From assembly GCF_004519305.1 (NCBI RefSeq), contig NZ_SOZA01000002.1, positions 1-64,000 of the forward strand: a stretch of DNA of 64,000 nt, in the 5' to 3' direction. This DNA is from Pseudomonas sp. RIT623. GTDB taxonomy: Bacteria; Pseudomonadota; Gammaproteobacteria; Pseudomonadales; Pseudomonadaceae. This document shows positions 17,619 through 30,991 of this stretch, piece by piece (positions within the stretch are counted from its first letter, which is position 1; each line of letters begins with the position of its first letter). The notes under the pieces were generated by a model. It worked only from the letters and a program-made list of their open reading frames with translations. It did not search any database and had not been told where the DNA came from. Made by a program: the position numbers and the translations under genes.

Positions 17619-17918
17619 TCAGCCAGGCTCATGCTCTTCTTCTTCATTGACCCGGTCGCGCAATTCCTTGCCGGGCTTGAAGTGAGGGACATACTTGCCT
17701 TCGAGGCTGACAGACTGACCCGTCTTAGGGTTGCGCCCTACGCGTGGAGCACGGTAGTGCAGCGAAAAACTGCCAAAGCCGCGGATCTCGATACGATCCC
17801 CGGTCGCCAGGCATTGCGACATCTGCTCAAGCATGGTCTTGATGGCCAACTCCACGTCCTTGGACGAGAGCAGCCCCTGATGGGTGACAATACGTTCGAT
17901 CAGCTCCGACTTCGTCAT
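17619..17918 (-). CDS. ihfB: Integration host factor subunit beta
   Basis: The 99-residue DNA-bending protein has the bacterial histone-like fold: [15 protein letters not shown] at the start, the [14 protein letters not shown] signature of the HU/IHF family, and GRNPKTGQ with the intercalating proline of the beta arm. It forms a heterodimer with IhfA. Length matches the family. It follows rpsA, the standard rpsA-ihfB order. In P. aeruginosa the O-antigen locus also lies next to this gene. Confidence 0.97.
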   Translation of the reverse strand: MTKSELIERIVTHQGLLSSKDVELAIKTMLEQMSQCLATGDRIEIRGFGSFSLHYRAPRVGRNPKTGQSVSLEGKYVPHFKPGKELRDRVNEEEEHEPG

Positions 17919-18125
17919 ATTTTTCCCTTCGTTATCAAGCAGCTAGATCATTGCTTAATCAGTTTGTAGCACGCCCCGAGGCGTTTGAACAGGGTGGTTC
18001 TTGACTTAATAAAAAAATTCAAGAACGCACTGTGACAGGCGCCCCTAGCATCGAGCCCAAGTCATACCCAGCAATCACCGAGCCCCCACGCCCACACCAC
18101 AGAACGCCGGACAAAAACGCAGGCC

Positions 18126-18158
18126 AAAAAAAAGGGCGACCCGAGGGTCGCCCTTTTT
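18126..18158 (-). terminator. Rho-independent terminator after rpsA (bidirectional form)
   Basis: The arms GGGCGACCC (18134-18142) and GGGTCGCCC (18145-18153) pair perfectly. On the minus strand the hairpin is followed by eight U residues (A-run at 18126-18133); on the plus strand by five. It lies just beyond the rpsA stop. Confidence 0.93.
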
Positions 18159-18174
18159 ACCGATCAAACAGAAC

Positions 18175-19851
18175 TCAGTTCTGCTTGGCCATTGCTTCGC
18201 GCAGCAGCGCAGCCATGGTGGTATCGGCAGCCGCTTCCGGAGCGTTTTTCAGGCTCTGGATGGCTTCGCGCTCTTCAGCATCGTCCTTCGACTTGATGGA
18301 CAGGCTGATGACGCGGGACTTGCGGTCGACGCTGATGATCTTGGCTTCGATCTCTTCGCCTTCCTTCAGCACGTTACGGGCGTCTTCAACGCGGTCACGG
18401 CTGATTTCGGAAGCCTTCAGAGTAGCCTCGATGTCGTCGGCCAAGGTCACGATAGCGCCCTTGGCGTCAACTTCCTTGACGATACCTTTGACGATAGCGC
18501 CCTTGTCGTTGATCGAAACGAAGTTGGAGAACGGATCGTCTTCCAGCTGTTTGATGCCCAGGGAGATGCGCTCGCGCTCTGGGTCAACCGACAGGATGAC
18601 GGTTTCCAGCTCGTCGCCCTTCTTGAAGCGACGCACGGCTTCTTCGCCAGCTTCGTTCCAGGAAATGTCGGACAGGTGAACCAGACCGTCGATGCCGCCG
18701 TCCAGGCCGATGAAGATACCGAAGTCGGTGATCGACTTGATGGTACCGGTGATCTTGTCACCCTTGTTGAACTGGCCGGAGAAGTCTTCCCATGGGTTGG
18801 ACTTGCACTGCTTGATGCCCAGGGAGATACGACGACGCTCTTCGTCGATGTCCAGAACCATGACTTCCACTTCGTCGCCAACCTGAACGACTTTCGACGG
18901 GTGGATGTTCTTGTTGGTCCAGTCCATTTCGGAGACGTGTACCAGGCCTTCAACGCCTTCTTCCAGCTCAGCGAAGCAGCCATAGTCGGTCAGGTTGGTG
19001 ACACGAGCCATGACGCGGGTGCTTTCTGGGTAACGGGCTTTGATAGCAACCCATGGGTCTTCGCCCAGTTGCTTCAGACCCAGCGAAACGCGGTTGCGCT
19101 CGCGATCGTACTTCAGGACCTTGACGTCGATCTCGTCGCCAACGTTGACGATTTCGGACGGGTGCTTGATACGCTTCCAGGCCATGTCGGTGATGTGCAG
19201 CAGACCATCGACGCCGCCCAGGTCAACGAACGCACCGTAGTCGGTGAGGTTCTTGACGATACCTTTGACCTGCTGGCCTTCCTGCAGCGATTCCAGCAGA
19301 GCTTCGCGCTCGGCGCTGTTTTCGGCTTCCAGGACGCTGCGACGGGAAACGACAACGTTGTTGCGCTTCTGGTCCAGCTTGATGACCTTGAATTCCAGCT
19401 CTTTGCCTTCGAGGTGGGTGGTGTCGCGCACTGGGCGGACATCAACCAGGGAGCCCGGCAGGAACGCACGGATGCCGTTAACGTCGACAGTGAAGCCGCC
19501 TTTAACCTTACCGTTGATAACGCCCTTGACCACTTCTTCAGCAGCGAAAGCAGCTTCCAGAACAATCCAGCACTCGGCGCGCTTGGCTTTTTCACGGGAC
19601 AGCTTGGTTTCGCCGAAGCCGTCTTCGACCGCGTCCAGCGCAACGTGAACTTCGTCACCGACCTTGATGGTCAGTTCGCCAGTTTCGTTGTAGAACTGCT
19701 CGAGCGGGATGACACCCTCGGACTTCAGGCCAGCGTGTACGGTAACCCAGTCGCCGTCGATGTCGACAACGATACCGGTGATGATTGCACCCGGCTGAAG
19801 ATTGAGGGTTTTCAGGCTTTCTTCAAAGAGTTCTGCAAAGCTTTCGCTCAT
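18175..19851 (-). CDS. rpsA: 30S ribosomal protein S1
   Basis: S1 binds mRNA to the 30S subunit and allows initiation on structured leaders. The 558-residue protein contains six S1 RNA-binding repeats (recurring VxGxVxxIxDFGxFVxLxxGxxGLVHxSD patterns, such as [20 protein letters not shown]). The canonical start [13 protein letters not shown] at ATG 19851 has AGGA eight bases upstream; the frame extends to 19905 but those codons are not conserved. The gene lies between cmk and ihfB with a strong terminator downstream. Confidence 0.98.
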   Translation of the reverse strand: MSESFAELFEESLKTLNLQPGAIITGIVVDIDGDWVTVHAGLKSEGVIPLEQFYNETGELTIKVGDEVHVALDAVEDGFGETKLSREKAKRAECWIVLEAAFAAEEVVKGVINGKVKGGFTVDVNGIRAFLPGSLVDVRPVRDTTHLEGKELEFKVIKLDQKRNNVVVSRRSVLEAENSAEREALLESLQEGQQVKGIVKNLTDYGAFVDLGGVDGLLHITDMAWKRIKHPSEIVNVGDEIDVKVLKYDRERNRVSLGLKQLGEDPWVAIKARYPESTRVMARVTNLTDYGCFAELEEGVEGLVHVSEMDWTNKNIHPSKVVQVGDEVEVMVLDIDEERRRISLGIKQCKSNPWEDFSGQFNKGDKITGTIKSITDFGIFIGLDGGIDGLVHLSDISWNEAGEEAVRRFKKGDELETVILSVDPERERISLGIKQLEDDPFSNFVSINDKGAIVKGIVKEVDAKGAIVTLADDIEATLKASEISRDRVEDARNVLKEGEEIEAKIISVDRKSRVISLSIKSKDDAEEREAIQSLKNAPEAAADTTMAALLREAMAKQN

Positions 19852-19974
19852 TTTAATTCCTGTAGATTCGGGCGAAAAAAACGCCCATAGCCACATTCCA
19901 GACAATGTGGGTTTCGTTAAGTTAAGAAGCGCTGGCAGGACGTTGACTGGTGCCCCTGCCGACCCTCCTCTCCA

Positions 19975-20661
19975 TCAGACCAAGTCGCGCAGGGCGAGCT
20001 CGCTTCTGATGCGTTGCAGCACCTGCTCGATGGACAACTCCGTGGAATCCAGCTGAATTGCATCGGCCGCCGGCTTGAGCGGGGCCACTGCACGCTGGGT
20101 GTCGCGCTCATCACGCGCACGGATCTCATCTAGCAGACTCGACAGACTAACATCTTCGCCCTTGCCCTTCAACTGCAGGTAACGGCGACGAGCACGCTCC
20201 TCGGCACTGGCGGTGAGGAACACCTTGAGCGGCGCATCCGGAAACACCACCGTACCCATGTCACGGCCATCGGCGATCAGCCCGGGCGCCTCGCGGAAAG
20301 CCCGCTGGCGCTGCAGCAGCGCCTCGCGCACCGCCGGCAGCGAGGCGACCATCGAGGCGCCGGCACCAACGGTCTCGGTGCGGATGACGTTGCTGACATC
20401 CTCACCCTCGAGAATGATCTGTTGCAGCTTGCCCGGCTCGGCGGCGATGAACTGCACGTCCAGGTGGGCCGCCAGCGCCTTGAGCAGCTCTTCGTTGGTC
20501 AGGTCGACACCGTGGTTGCTGGCATTGAATGCCAGCAGGCGATACAACGCGCCGGAGTCGAGCAGACGCCAGCCCAGCTCCCGGGCCAGCAGCCCTGCGA
20601 CCGTACCCTTGCCCGAGCCGCTTGGCCCGTCGATGGTGATGACCGGTGCTTGCGAATTCAC
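19975..20661 (-). CDS. cmk: Cytidylate kinase
   Basis: Cmk phosphorylates CMP and dCMP with ATP. The 228-residue protein has the P-loop [12 protein letters not shown] at residues 13-24, the [12 protein letters not shown]-binding motif and the [13 protein letters not shown] segment, all characteristic. It starts with an ATG overlapping the stop of tyrA-aroA by four bases and is followed by rpsA after about 120 bases. Same order as in other pseudomonads. Confidence 0.97.
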   Translation of the reverse strand: MNSQAPVITIDGPSGSGKGTVAGLLARELGWRLLDSGALYRLLAFNASNHGVDLTNEELLKALAAHLDVQFIAAEPGKLQQIILEGEDVSNVIRTETVGAGASMVASLPAVREALLQRQRAFREAPGLIADGRDMGTVVFPDAPLKVFLTASAEERARRRYLQLKGKGEDVSLSSLLDEIRARDERDTQRAVAPLKPAADAIQLDSTELSIEQVLQRIRSELALRDLV

Positions 20662-22898
20662 GACTTACCCTCTTCGGCGACGCGGATGCCGACTTCCTTG
20701 CACAGGGCCAGGAAGTTGGGGAAGGAGGTCGCAACGTTGGCGCAGTCATGAATCACGATCGGCGCGCTGGCGCGCAGCGAGGCGATGCTGAAGGCCATGG
20801 CGATGCGATGGTCGCCGTGACCGTGCACTTCGCCGCCACCGATCTGGCCGCCATCGATGATGATGCCGTCCGGGGTCGGCTCGCACTTTACGCCCAGGGC
20901 AATCAGGCCGTCGGCCATCACCTGGATACGGTCGGACTCCTTGACTCGCAGCTCTTCGGCGCCACGCAGCACGGTGCGACCTTCGGCGCAGGCCGCGGCG
21001 ACGAACAGCACCGGGAACTCGTCGATGGCCAGCGGCACCAGGTGCTCGGGGATATCGATACCCTTGAGCTTGGCGCCGCGCACACGCAGGTCGGCCACTG
21101 GCTCGCCACCGACTTCACGCTGGTTTTCCAGGGTAATGTCGCCGCCCATCAGGCGCAGGATGTCGATGACCCCGGTGCGGGTCGGGTTGATGCCGACGTG
21201 CTCGAGCACCAGTTCGGAACCCTCGGCGATCGAAGCCGCCACCAGGAAGAACGCCGCGGAGGAAATATCCGCCGGCACCTCGATGCGGGTCGCGGTGAGC
21301 TTGCCACCCGACTGCAGCGAGGCGACCGGACCATTGGAGGCGACCGAGTAGCCAAAACCACGCAGCATGCGCTCGGTATGATCACGGGTCGGTGCTGGCT
21401 CGGTGACGGTGGTGGTGCCTTCGGCATACAAGCCAGCCAGCAGCAGGCAGGATTTGACCTGGGCACTGGCCATCGGCAGCGTGTAGTTCAGCGCCTTGAG
21501 CTTGTGGCCGCCACGAATGGTCAGCGGCGGACGACCCTCAGGACCGGTCTCGACCACCGCTCCCATTTCGCGCAGCGGATTTGCAACGCGGTTCATCGGG
21601 CGCTTGGACAGCGAGGCATCGCCGGTCATGGTGGTGTCGAACGACTGCGCCGCCAGCAGGCCGGACAGCAGACGCATCGAAGTGCCGGAATTGCCGACGT
21701 ACAGCGGCCCGGGCGGTGGCTTCAGGCCGTGCAGGCCAACGCCATGGATGGTCACCCGACCATGGTGCGGGCCTTCGATGACCACGCCCATGTCACGGAA
21801 CGCCTGCAGGGTGGCCAGGGCATCTTCGCCCTCGAGGAAGCCTTCGACCTCGGTGGTACCCTCGGCCAGCGAGCCGAGCATGATCGAGCGGTGGGAAATG
21901 GATTTGTCGCCCGGTACGCGGATCCGTCCGGACACGCGGCCACCCGGTTGGGCCAGGAAAATCAGATCGTTGGCGTTCATAGCGTCCACATAGGCCCGGC
22001 GGGCCAGGATTTTACTGAAATGCTCGCGGGCAACCCGGGCGCGGGTGAACACGCCCAGCAGTTGGTGCCCGTCCCCAGCATCGACCGCGTCGCGCAAGGC
22101 GTCGAGGTCGCTGCGAAATGTATCGAGTGTGCGCAGGACCGCTTCCCGGTTGGCGAGGAAGATGTCGTGCCACATGATCGGGTCGCTGCCGGCGATTCTT
22201 GTGAAATCGCGAAAGCCCCCCGCAGCGTACCGGAAGATCTCCAGGTTTTCATTGCGCTTGGCCAGCGAGTCGACCAGGCCAAAGGCCAGCAAGTGCGGCA
22301 GGTGGCTGGTGGCGGCCAGGACTTCGTCATGGCGCTCCACCGGCATGTGCTCGACATCGGCGCCCAGCGCGCGCCAGAGGCGGTCGACCAGCAGCAGCGC
22401 TTGCGGGTCGGTTTCCGGCAGCGGCGTGAGGATCACCTTGTGCCGACGGAACAGCGCGGCGTTGGAAGCCTCCACGCCACTCTGCTCGGAACCGGCGATC
22501 GGGTGCCCCGGCACAAAGCGCGGCAGGCGCGCGGCGAACGTTTCGCGCGCCGCGCGCACGACGTTGCCCTTGGCGCTACCCACATCGGTGATCACCGCAT
22601 CGCCCAGGTCGAGCTGGGCCAGGCGTGCCAGGACTTTCTCCATGGCCAGGATCGGCACCGCCAACTGGATGACATCGGCGCCAACACAGGCGGCGGCCAG
22701 GTCGGCCTCGCAGCGATCGACCACGCCCAGCACCACCGCCTGCTTGCGCGACTCGGCATCCAGATCGACCCCCACCACTTCGCGGCACAGGCCGCTTTCA
22801 CGCAAGCCCTTGGCGAAGGAGCCGCCGATCAGACCGAGGCCGACCACGACCAGGCGACCGACAATCGGTGCGGATTTGTTTGTTACAGCATCAACCAC
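20658..22898 (-). CDS. aroA: Fused cyclohexadienyl dehydrogenase / EPSP synthase (TyrA-AroA)
   Basis: This 746-residue protein joins two aromatic-pathway enzymes. Residues 1-300 form TyrA (NAD-binding [14 protein letters not shown], then the [11 protein letters not shown] substrate motif), which makes tyrosine precursors from prephenate or arogenate. Residues 310-746 form AroA, 5-enolpyruvylshikimate-3-phosphate synthase, with [12 protein letters not shown], the [12 protein letters not shown] motif and the [10 protein letters not shown] motif. The fusion is established for pseudomonads. It follows pheA by 77 bases and precedes cmk with a four-base overlap. A single motif set in each half argues that both are active. 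Confidence 0.96.
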   Translation of the reverse strand: MVDAVTNKSAPIVGRLVVVGLGLIGGSFAKGLRESGLCREVVGVDLDAESRKQAVVLGVVDRCEADLAAACVGADVIQLAVPILAMEKVLARLAQLDLGDAVITDVGSAKGNVVRAARETFAARLPRFVPGHPIAGSEQSGVEASNAALFRRHKVILTPLPETDPQALLLVDRLWRALGADVEHMPVERHDEVLAATSHLPHLLAFGLVDSLAKRNENLEIFRYAAGGFRDFTRIAGSDPIMWHDIFLANREAVLRTLDTFRSDLDALRDAVDAGDGHQLLGVFTRARVAREHFSKILARRAYVDAMNANDLIFLAQPGGRVSGRIRVPGDKSISHRSIMLGSLAEGTTEVEGFLEGEDALATLQAFRDMGVVIEGPHHGRVTIHGVGLHGLKPPPGPLYVGNSGTSMRLLSGLLAAQSFDTTMTGDASLSKRPMNRVANPLREMGAVVETGPEGRPPLTIRGGHKLKALNYTLPMASAQVKSCLLLAGLYAEGTTTVTEPAPTRDHTERMLRGFGYSVASNGPVASLQSGGKLTATRIEVPADISSAAFFLVAASIAEGSELVLEHVGINPTRTGVIDILRLMGGDITLENQREVGGEPVADLRVRGAKLKGIDIPEHLVPLAIDEFPVLFVAAACAEGRTVLRGAEELRVKESDRIQVMADGLIALGVKCEPTPDGIIIDGGQIGGGEVHGHGDHRIAMAFSIASLRASAPIVIHDCANVATSFPNFLALCKEVGIRVAEEGKS

Positions 22899-22975
22899 GA
22901 GTGCAAACCCTGTTCAGAAATCTAGGCAATCTGCGAGACCCATTGGGGCTGCGTTGCAGCCCCGGCAATCTCAAA

Positions 22976-24073
22976 TCAAAGCACCGCCTTTGGATAGGAA
23001 CCCAGCACCTTCAGCGCCACGGCCTCCTGGCTGATCCGCTCCAGCACCGCCTTGATCAGCGGGTCGTGGTGGTGGCCGACGAAGTCGATGAAGAACACGT
23101 AGGTCCACTTGCCGCTGCGCGACGGACGCGTCTCGATGCGGGTCAGGTCGATACCGTTCTCGTGGAACGGCACCAGCAGTTCATGCAGCGCGCCTGGCTT
23201 GTTGCTCATGGAGACGATGATCGAGGTCTTGTCGTCGCCGGTCGGCGGCACTTCCTGGCTGCCAATCATCAAGAAGCGCGTGGAGTTGTCCGGACGGTCC
23301 TCGATCTTCTCGGCCAGACGGGTCAGGCCATACAGGTTGGCCGCCATGTCGCCGGCGATCGCCGCCGAGTTCCACTCGCCCTTGACCCGCTTGGCCGCCT
23401 CGGCGTTGCTCGACACCGCCACGCGCTCGACATTCGGGTAGTGGGCATCCAGCCACTTGCGGCACTGGGCCAGCGACTGGGCGTGGGAGTAGATACGGGT
23501 GATGCTGTCGGTCTTGGTGTTCTCGCCCACCAGCAGGTGATGGTGGATACGCAGCTCGACCTCGCCACAGATCACCATGTCGTGCTCGAGGAAGCTGTCC
23601 AGGGTGTGACTGACCGCGCCCTCGGTGGAGTTTTCCACCGGCACCACGCCGAAGTTCACGGCACCGGCCGCCACTTCGCGGAACACCTCGTCGATGGCCG
23701 CCATCGGGCGGCTGACCACGGCATGGCCGAAGTGCTTCATCGCCGCGGCCTGGGTGAAGGTCCCCTCAGGGCCAAGGTAGGCCACTTTCAGGGGCTCCTC
23801 GAGGGCCAGGCACGACGACATGATTTCGCGGAACAGCCGCGCCATCTCTTCGTTGTCCAGCGGGCCATTGTTGCGCTCCATCACCCGCTTGAGCACCGCA
23901 GCTTCGCGCTCAGGGCGGTAGAACACCGGGGCTTCGCCCTCGGCCAGCGATGCCGTCTTGACCTTGGCCACTTCCTGGGCGCAACGGGCGCGCTCGCTGA
24001 TCAGCTCGAGGATCTTCTCGTCGAGGCTGTCGATACGCACACGCAGTGCCTTGAGTTCCTGATCGGACATCAT
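22976..24073 (-). CDS. pheA: Bifunctional chorismate mutase / prephenate dehydratase
   Basis: PheA converts chorismate to prephenate and then phenylpyruvate for phenylalanine. The 365-residue protein has an AroQ chorismate mutase domain (about 5-90, with ALRVRIDSLDEKILELISER), a prephenate dehydratase domain (about 95-270, STEGAVSHTLDSF) and a C-terminal ACT domain (about 280-360, NKPGALHELL and RIETRPSR) for feedback control. The first ATG at 24073 overlaps the serC stop; a second ATG at 24070 has better spacing from the AAGGAG and could be the real start. Confidence 0.97.
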   Translation of the reverse strand: MMSDQELKALRVRIDSLDEKILELISERARCAQEVAKVKTASLAEGEAPVFYRPEREAAVLKRVMERNNGPLDNEEMARLFREIMSSCLALEEPLKVAYLGPEGTFTQAAAMKHFGHAVVSRPMAAIDEVFREVAAGAVNFGVVPVENSTEGAVSHTLDSFLEHDMVICGEVELRIHHHLLVGENTKTDSITRIYSHAQSLAQCRKWLDAHYPNVERVAVSSNAEAAKRVKGEWNSAAIAGDMAANLYGLTRLAEKIEDRPDNSTRFLMIGSQEVPPTGDDKTSIIVSMSNKPGALHELLVPFHENGIDLTRIETRPSRSGKWTYVFFIDFVGHHHDPLIKAVLERISQEAVALKVLGSYPKAVL

Positions 24074-25155
24074 CCATGCTCCTTTTCGAATACTTCCATG
24101 TAGTTAACCAGCGCCTCGACGGCCTCCAGGCCCAAGGCGTTATAAATCGAGGCACGCATGCCGCCAACCGAGCGGTGCCCCTTGAGGTTGAGCAGGCCAC
24201 GGGCCTCGGCGCCGGCCAGGAAGGCCTTGTCCAGGCGCTCGTCGGCCAGGCGGAACGGCACGTTCATCCACGAACGGGCGTTGTGGCTGATCGGGTTGGT
24301 GTAGAACTCGCTGCTGTCGATGAAGCCGTACAGGCGGTCCTTCTTGGCGCGGTTGCGCCGCTCCATGGCCTCGACGCCGCCCTGCTCCTTGAGCCACTCG
24401 AACACCAGACCCGAGAGATACCAGGAGTAGGTGGCCGGGGTGTTGTACATCGAACCGTTGTCGGCCGAGATCTTGTAGTCGAGCATGGTCGGGCAGCTGC
24501 TGCGGGCACGGCCGAGCAGGTCTTCACGGATAATCACCACCACCAGGCCGCTAGGGCCGATGTTCTTCTGCGCGCCGGCGTAGATCATGCCGAACCGCGA
24601 GACATCGATCGGTCGCGAGAGGATGTCCGAAGACATATCGACCACCAGCGGCACGTCACCGGTCTCGGGCACCCAGTCGAACTGCAGGCCGCCGATGGTT
24701 TCGTTGGACGCATAGTGCAGGTAGGCGGCATTGCCGCTCAACTGCCATTCGTTCTGGCCCGGAATGGCCAGGTAGTCGTAGGGCTTGGCGCTGGCGGCGA
24801 CGTTGACGTTGCCGAAGCGGCGCGCCTCTTCGATGGCTTTCTTCGACCAGATGCCGGTCTCGACGTAGTCGGCGGTGCCGTTTTCCGGCAGCAGGTTCAG
24901 CGGGATTTCAGCGAACTGCTGGCTGGCGCCGCCCTGCAGGAACAGCACCTTGTAGTTCGCGGGAACGGACAGCAGGTCGCGCAGGTCCTGCTCGGCCTTC
25001 TCGGCGATGGCCACGTAGTCGTCGCTGCGGTGGCTCATCTCCATCACCGACAGCCCCTTGCCACGCCAATCCAGCATTTCGGCCTGGGCACGCTGCAGGA
25101 CAGCATCGGGAAGCGCGGCAGGGCCTGCGCAGAAGTTAAAGGCTCGTTTGCTCAC
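24070..25155 (-). CDS. serC: Phosphoserine aminotransferase
   Basis: SerC makes 3-phosphoserine from 3-phosphohydroxypyruvate and glutamate, and also works in pyridoxal phosphate synthesis. Starting with GTG at 25155 gives 361 residues beginning SKRAFNFCAGPAALP, the family's usual length. PLP binding is seen at LLFLQGGASQQFAE-like sequence (LFLQGGASQQF) and the lysine lies in YAGAQKNIGPSG. The frame is open to 25314 but the extra 53 codons run into a REP element and are not conserved. It overlaps pheA. Confidence 0.96.
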   Translation of the reverse strand: MSKRAFNFCAGPAALPDAVLQRAQAEMLDWRGKGLSVMEMSHRSDDYVAIAEKAEQDLRDLLSVPANYKVLFLQGGASQQFAEIPLNLLPENGTADYVETGIWSKKAIEEARRFGNVNVAASAKPYDYLAIPGQNEWQLSGNAAYLHYASNETIGGLQFDWVPETGDVPLVVDMSSDILSRPIDVSRFGMIYAGAQKNIGPSGLVVVIIREDLLGRARSSCPTMLDYKISADNGSMYNTPATYSWYLSGLVFEWLKEQGGVEAMERRNRAKKDRLYGFIDSSEFYTNPISHNARSWMNVPFRLADERLDKAFLAGAEARGLLNLKGHRSVGGMRASIYNALGLEAVEALVNYMEVFEKEHG

Positions 25156-25213
25156 ATCCACTCTCGCTCTGCCAAATTGAACAAATCGTAACTTGCAGAC
25201 CCCGCCCGCCCCC

Positions 25214-25329
25214 TGTAGGAGCGGCCTTGTGTCGCGAAAGGCCGCAGCGCGGCCCCAGGGTTTCAGCGTGAAAGCAGAAATCGCCGGGGCTGCTGTGCAG
25301 CCCTTTCGCGACACAAGGCCGCTCCTACA
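25214..25329. repeat. REP pair (inverted), TGTAGGAGC ends outward
   Basis: Two copies of the P. putida type REP unit, 25214-25241 and 25302-25329, are inverted so that the CGAAAGG ends face inward. Each unit contains GGAGCGGCCTTGTGTCGCG. The pair lies between serC and gyrA and could fold into a long stem. Confidence 0.85.
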
Positions 25330-25359
25330 TGAAGCGGGCGTTGCCTATTCCAATCAGTC

Positions 25360-25387
25360 AAACGGGGCGACCTTGGTCGCCCCGTTT
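25360..25387 (-). terminator. Terminator hairpin after gyrA
   Basis: A 13-base perfect stem (AAACGGGGCGACC with GGTCGCCCCGTTT) and two-base loop lies 15 bases beyond the gyrA stop. The stem ends in three U residues on the minus strand, but no long U-tract follows. Confidence 0.8.
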
Positions 25388-25402
25388 GGGTTGTTGCTGC
25401 GC

Positions 25403-28165
<2,763 letters not shown>

Positions 28166-28299
28166 GAGAAGCCTGATTCCTTTTTCTGGTGAAACTTCGC
28201 TTGGTCCCTCGTAGGACGAACGAAGCTCGCCGCCGCAGCGCAATTGGGGTGCGACGACTTACGACAAATCAATGAGTTGTGCCATGGATCTGCGCAATG

Positions 28300-28323
28300 A
28301 AGGCCGCGCTAAAGAGCGGCCTT
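28300..28323 (-). terminator. Hairpin downstream of mtnA
   Basis: AAGGCCGC and GCGGCCTT form a perfect 8-bp stem with an eight-base loop, about 90 bases beyond the mtnA stop and before gyrA on the same strand. Another shorter hairpin (AAACGCCT/AGGCGTTT, 28407-28428) overlaps the mtnA stop itself. Neither has a long U-tract. Confidence 0.6.
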
Positions 28324-28413
28324 GGAAACTGCCGGATGGTATCACAAACGCTGCGCGCATGGGAGATATGGCAGGTTGCCGTACCGCACCATCCGCTTGG
28401 ATGGCAAAACGCC

Positions 28414-29490
28414 TCAGTGGAGGCGTTTGCGGCACATCAACTGGGCGATTTTTGCTGTGTCCGGGCGCTCGACCACGCCCTTTTCGGTGACGATCACGTC
28501 GATCAGGTCGGCTGGCGTGACATCGACCACCGGGTTGTAGGCCTCGACATCAGCAGTCACCTGGATCCCGGACACCTCCAGCAGCTCTTCCTCGCCGCGG
28601 GTCTCCAGCGGGATATCCTCGCCGGCGGGCAGATTCAGATCGATACTGCTGCTCGGCGCCACCACCATGAAACGCAGCCCGTGGTGCATGGCCGCCACCG
28701 CCATCTGGTAGGTGCCGATCTTCGCCGCCACATCGCCATTGGCGGCAATGCAGTCGGCGCCGACCACCACCCAGGTGATGCCCTTGGTCTTCATCAGGTG
28801 CCCGGCCGCCGCGTCGGCGACCACGGTCACCGGCACACCGTCGGCGGCCAGCTCCCAGGCGGTCAGGCGCGAACCCTGCAGCCACGGCCGCGACTCACAG
28901 GCATAGACCTGCTCGACCATGCCCTCCAAGGTGGCGGCGCGGATCACCCCCAGGGCGGTACCGAAGCCGCCGGTGGCCAGGGCCCCGGCGTTGCCGTGGG
29001 TGAGCAGGGCCTGCTCGCTGCCCTGGTGCCTGCGGATCTGCTCGACACCGAACTGGGCCATGGTCAGGTTGGCCTCGCGATCACTTTGGTGAATCGCTAC
29101 AGCCTCGGCCTCCATCACCTTCAGCACGTCTTCATCCGGGCGCAGGCGCTGCAGGCGCTCACGCATGCGGTTGAGCGCCCAGAACAGGTTGGCCGGGGTG
29201 GGTCGAGCCTCGCCAAGCATCATGTAGTCTTCTTCGAGGCTCTCTTCCCAGCCGTCGCCTTCAGCCAGGCGACGGCGCAGCGCCAGCACCAGGCCATAGG
29301 CGGCGCAGATGCCGATCGCCGGAGCGCCACGCACGGCCATGTCGCCGATCGCCTCAGCCACCTCGGCCGCCTCGGTGCAGGCCAGCCAGCATTGCTCAAG
29401 CGGCAGCAGGCGCTGGTCGAGCAGGTGCAGCACGCCGTCGCGCCACTCGATGCCCGTCACCGTCTCCGCCGCCATCAGTTGCTCGCGCAT
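28414..29490 (-). CDS. mtnA: Methylthioribose-1-phosphate isomerase
   Basis: MtnA converts 5-methylthioribose-1-phosphate to methylthioribulose-1-phosphate in methionine salvage. The 358-residue protein from ATG 29490 has [17 protein letters not shown], the [18 protein letters not shown] motif with the conserved residues, ETRPWLQG-like ([16 protein letters not shown]) and [19 protein letters not shown] with the catalytic Asp. GGGGAGAGG precedes the start. The reading frame is open far upstream (to 30432) but that part lies antisense to mtaD. It is divergent from mtaD, whose product leads into the same pathway. Confidence 0.97.
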   Translation of the reverse strand: MREQLMAAETVTGIEWRDGVLHLLDQRLLPLEQCWLACTEAAEVAEAIGDMAVRGAPAIGICAAYGLVLALRRRLAEGDGWEESLEEDYMMLGEARPTPANLFWALNRMRERLQRLRPDEDVLKVMEAEAVAIHQSDREANLTMAQFGVEQIRRHQGSEQALLTHGNAGALATGGFGTALGVIRAATLEGMVEQVYACESRPWLQGSRLTAWELAADGVPVTVVADAAAGHLMKTKGITWVVVGADCIAANGDVAAKIGTYQMAVAAMHHGLRFMVVAPSSSIDLNLPAGEDIPLETRGEEELLEVSGIQVTADVEAYNPVVDVTPADLIDVIVTEKGVVERPDTAKIAQLMCRKRLH

Positions 29491-29526
29491 CGCCTCTCCC
29501 CGTCGCCCTGGCATCAAAAGCCGGCG

Positions 29527-29564
29527 ATTATAGCGACCCTCAGCCACGGACGCTCGGGTATACT
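29527..29564. promoter_or_regulatory. Divergent promoter elements of mtnA and mtaD
   Basis: In the 102-base gap between the two start codons, minus-strand TATAAT lies at 29532-29527, 36 bases from the mtnA ATG, and plus-strand TATACT lies at 29559-29564, 28 bases from the mtaD start. Neither has a good -35 match at 16-18 bases, so the assignment rests on the -10 boxes and position. Confidence 0.4.
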
Positions 29565-29592
29565 GCGCGTTTAGCCGAACCGAACCAGGTAG

Positions 29593-30927
29593 ATGCCTCG
29601 CATGCCCAGCGCCCCTCCCCTCCTCGACCTGCTGCTCGTACCGGCCTGGCTGGTCCCCGTGGAGCCGGCGGGCGTGGTCTTGCAAGGCCATGCGCTGGGC
29701 ATCCGCGACGGCCAGATCGCCTGGCTTGGCCCGCGCGAGCGCGCCCCGCAGGCCAAGGCCGTGCGCGACCTGCCGGACTGCCTGCTGACGCCCGGGCTGA
29801 TCAACGCCCACGGGCACGCGGCCATGGCCCTGTTCCGTGGCCTGGCCGACGATCTGCCGCTGATGACCTGGCTCAAGGAGCACATCTGGCCGGCCGAAGG
29901 TCGCTGGGTCGACGAGGCCTTTGTGCGCGACGGCACCGACCTGGCCATCGCCGAACAGCTCAAGGGCGGCATCACCTGCTTCGCCGACATGTACTTCTTC
30001 CCCCGCGCGGCTTGCGAGCGGATACAACGCAGCGGCATACGCGCCCAGGTCGCCGTGCCACTGCTGGATTTCCCGATCCCCGGCGCCCGCACTCCGGACG
30101 AAGCCCTGCACCAGGCCATCGAGCTGTTCGACGAACTGCGCCACCAGCCGCGCATCAGCGTCGCTCTTGGCCCGCATGCGCCGTACACGGTCAGTGACGC
30201 CAACCTGGAAAAGATCCGCATCATCGCCGACCAGCTCGACGCCCCGCTGCACATGCATATCCACGAAACGGCCGGCGAAGTCGAGCAGGCCCTCAAGGAC
30301 AACGCCGAGCGCCCGCTGGCGCGCCTGGCCCGCCTGGGTTTGCTGGGGCCGAACCTGCAGGCGGTGCACATGACCCAGGTCAGCGACGACGACCTGGCGC
30401 TGCTGGTAGAAAGCAACACCAGCGTGATCCACTGCCCCGAATCCAACCTCAAGCTGGCCAGCGGTTTCTGCCCGGTGGAGCGCCTGTGGCAGGCCGGGGT
30501 CAACGTTGCCGTCGGCACCGACGGCGCAGCCAGCAACAACGACCTCGACCTGCTCGGCGAAACCCGCACCGCCGCCCTGCTGGCCAAGGCGGTGGCAGGC
30601 TCGGCCACCGCCCTAGACGCCCACCGCGCGCTGCGCATGGCCACGCTCAATGGCGCCCGGGCGCTGGGGCTGGAGGCGATCACCGGCTCGCTCGAAGTAG
30701 GCAAGGCCGCCGACCTGGCCGTCTTCGACCTGTCGGGGCTGGCGCAGCAACCGGTGCACGACCCGGTCTCGCAACTGATCTACGCCACCGGTCGCGACTG
30801 CGTGAAGGATGTCTGGGTCGCCGGGCAGCAACTGGTCGAGGACCGCCGCCTGACACAGATGGACGAAGCCGCGCTGGCCGCCAACGCCCGCGCCTGGGGA
30901 GCCCGCATCGGCGGGCGCAACGAATGA
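29593..30927 (+). CDS. mtaD: 5'-methylthioadenosine / S-adenosylhomocysteine deaminase-type amidohydrolase
   Basis: The 444-residue TRZ/ATZ-family amidohydrolase has the metal motif [15 protein letters not shown], then [13 protein letters not shown] with the active-site glutamate, [16 protein letters not shown] and the [13 protein letters not shown] metal Asp. In P. aeruginosa the corresponding gene next to mtnA deaminates 5'-methylthioadenosine to methylthioinosine, which then yields the MtnA substrate; the same role is inferred here from the neighbour. An alternative ATG at 29602 has better spacing from AGGTAG. ubiG follows after 64 bases. Confidence 0.88.
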   Translation: MPRMPSAPPLLDLLLVPAWLVPVEPAGVVLQGHALGIRDGQIAWLGPRERAPQAKAVRDLPDCLLTPGLINAHGHAAMALFRGLADDLPLMTWLKEHIWPAEGRWVDEAFVRDGTDLAIAEQLKGGITCFADMYFFPRAACERIQRSGIRAQVAVPLLDFPIPGARTPDEALHQAIELFDELRHQPRISVALGPHAPYTVSDANLEKIRIIADQLDAPLHMHIHETAGEVEQALKDNAERPLARLARLGLLGPNLQAVHMTQVSDDDLALLVESNTSVIHCPESNLKLASGFCPVERLWQAGVNVAVGTDGAASNNDLDLLGETRTAALLAKAVAGSATALDAHRALRMATLNGARALGLEAITGSLEVGKAADLAVFDLSGLAQQPVHDPVSQLIYATGRDCVKDVWVAGQQLVEDRRLTQMDEAALAANARAWGARIGGRNE

Positions 30928-30991
30928 ACGACCGGCCGCCACGGCTGCTGGCCCGCGACACTATTTATCGAAGATTCAGAGGACTGTTCCC

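Noticed and set aside
20658..22898. TyrA-AroA fusion as a novel architecture
   Set aside because: The fusion is established in pseudomonads, so it is listed only as a feature.
20646..22925. 759-residue plus-strand frame
   Set aside because: It is the complementary strand of tyrA-aroA, with no start signal or domain.
29491..30432. Long N-terminal extension of the mtnA frame (to 30432)
   Set aside because: The added part is antisense to mtaD and shows no similarity; ATG 29490 has a strong ribosome-binding site.
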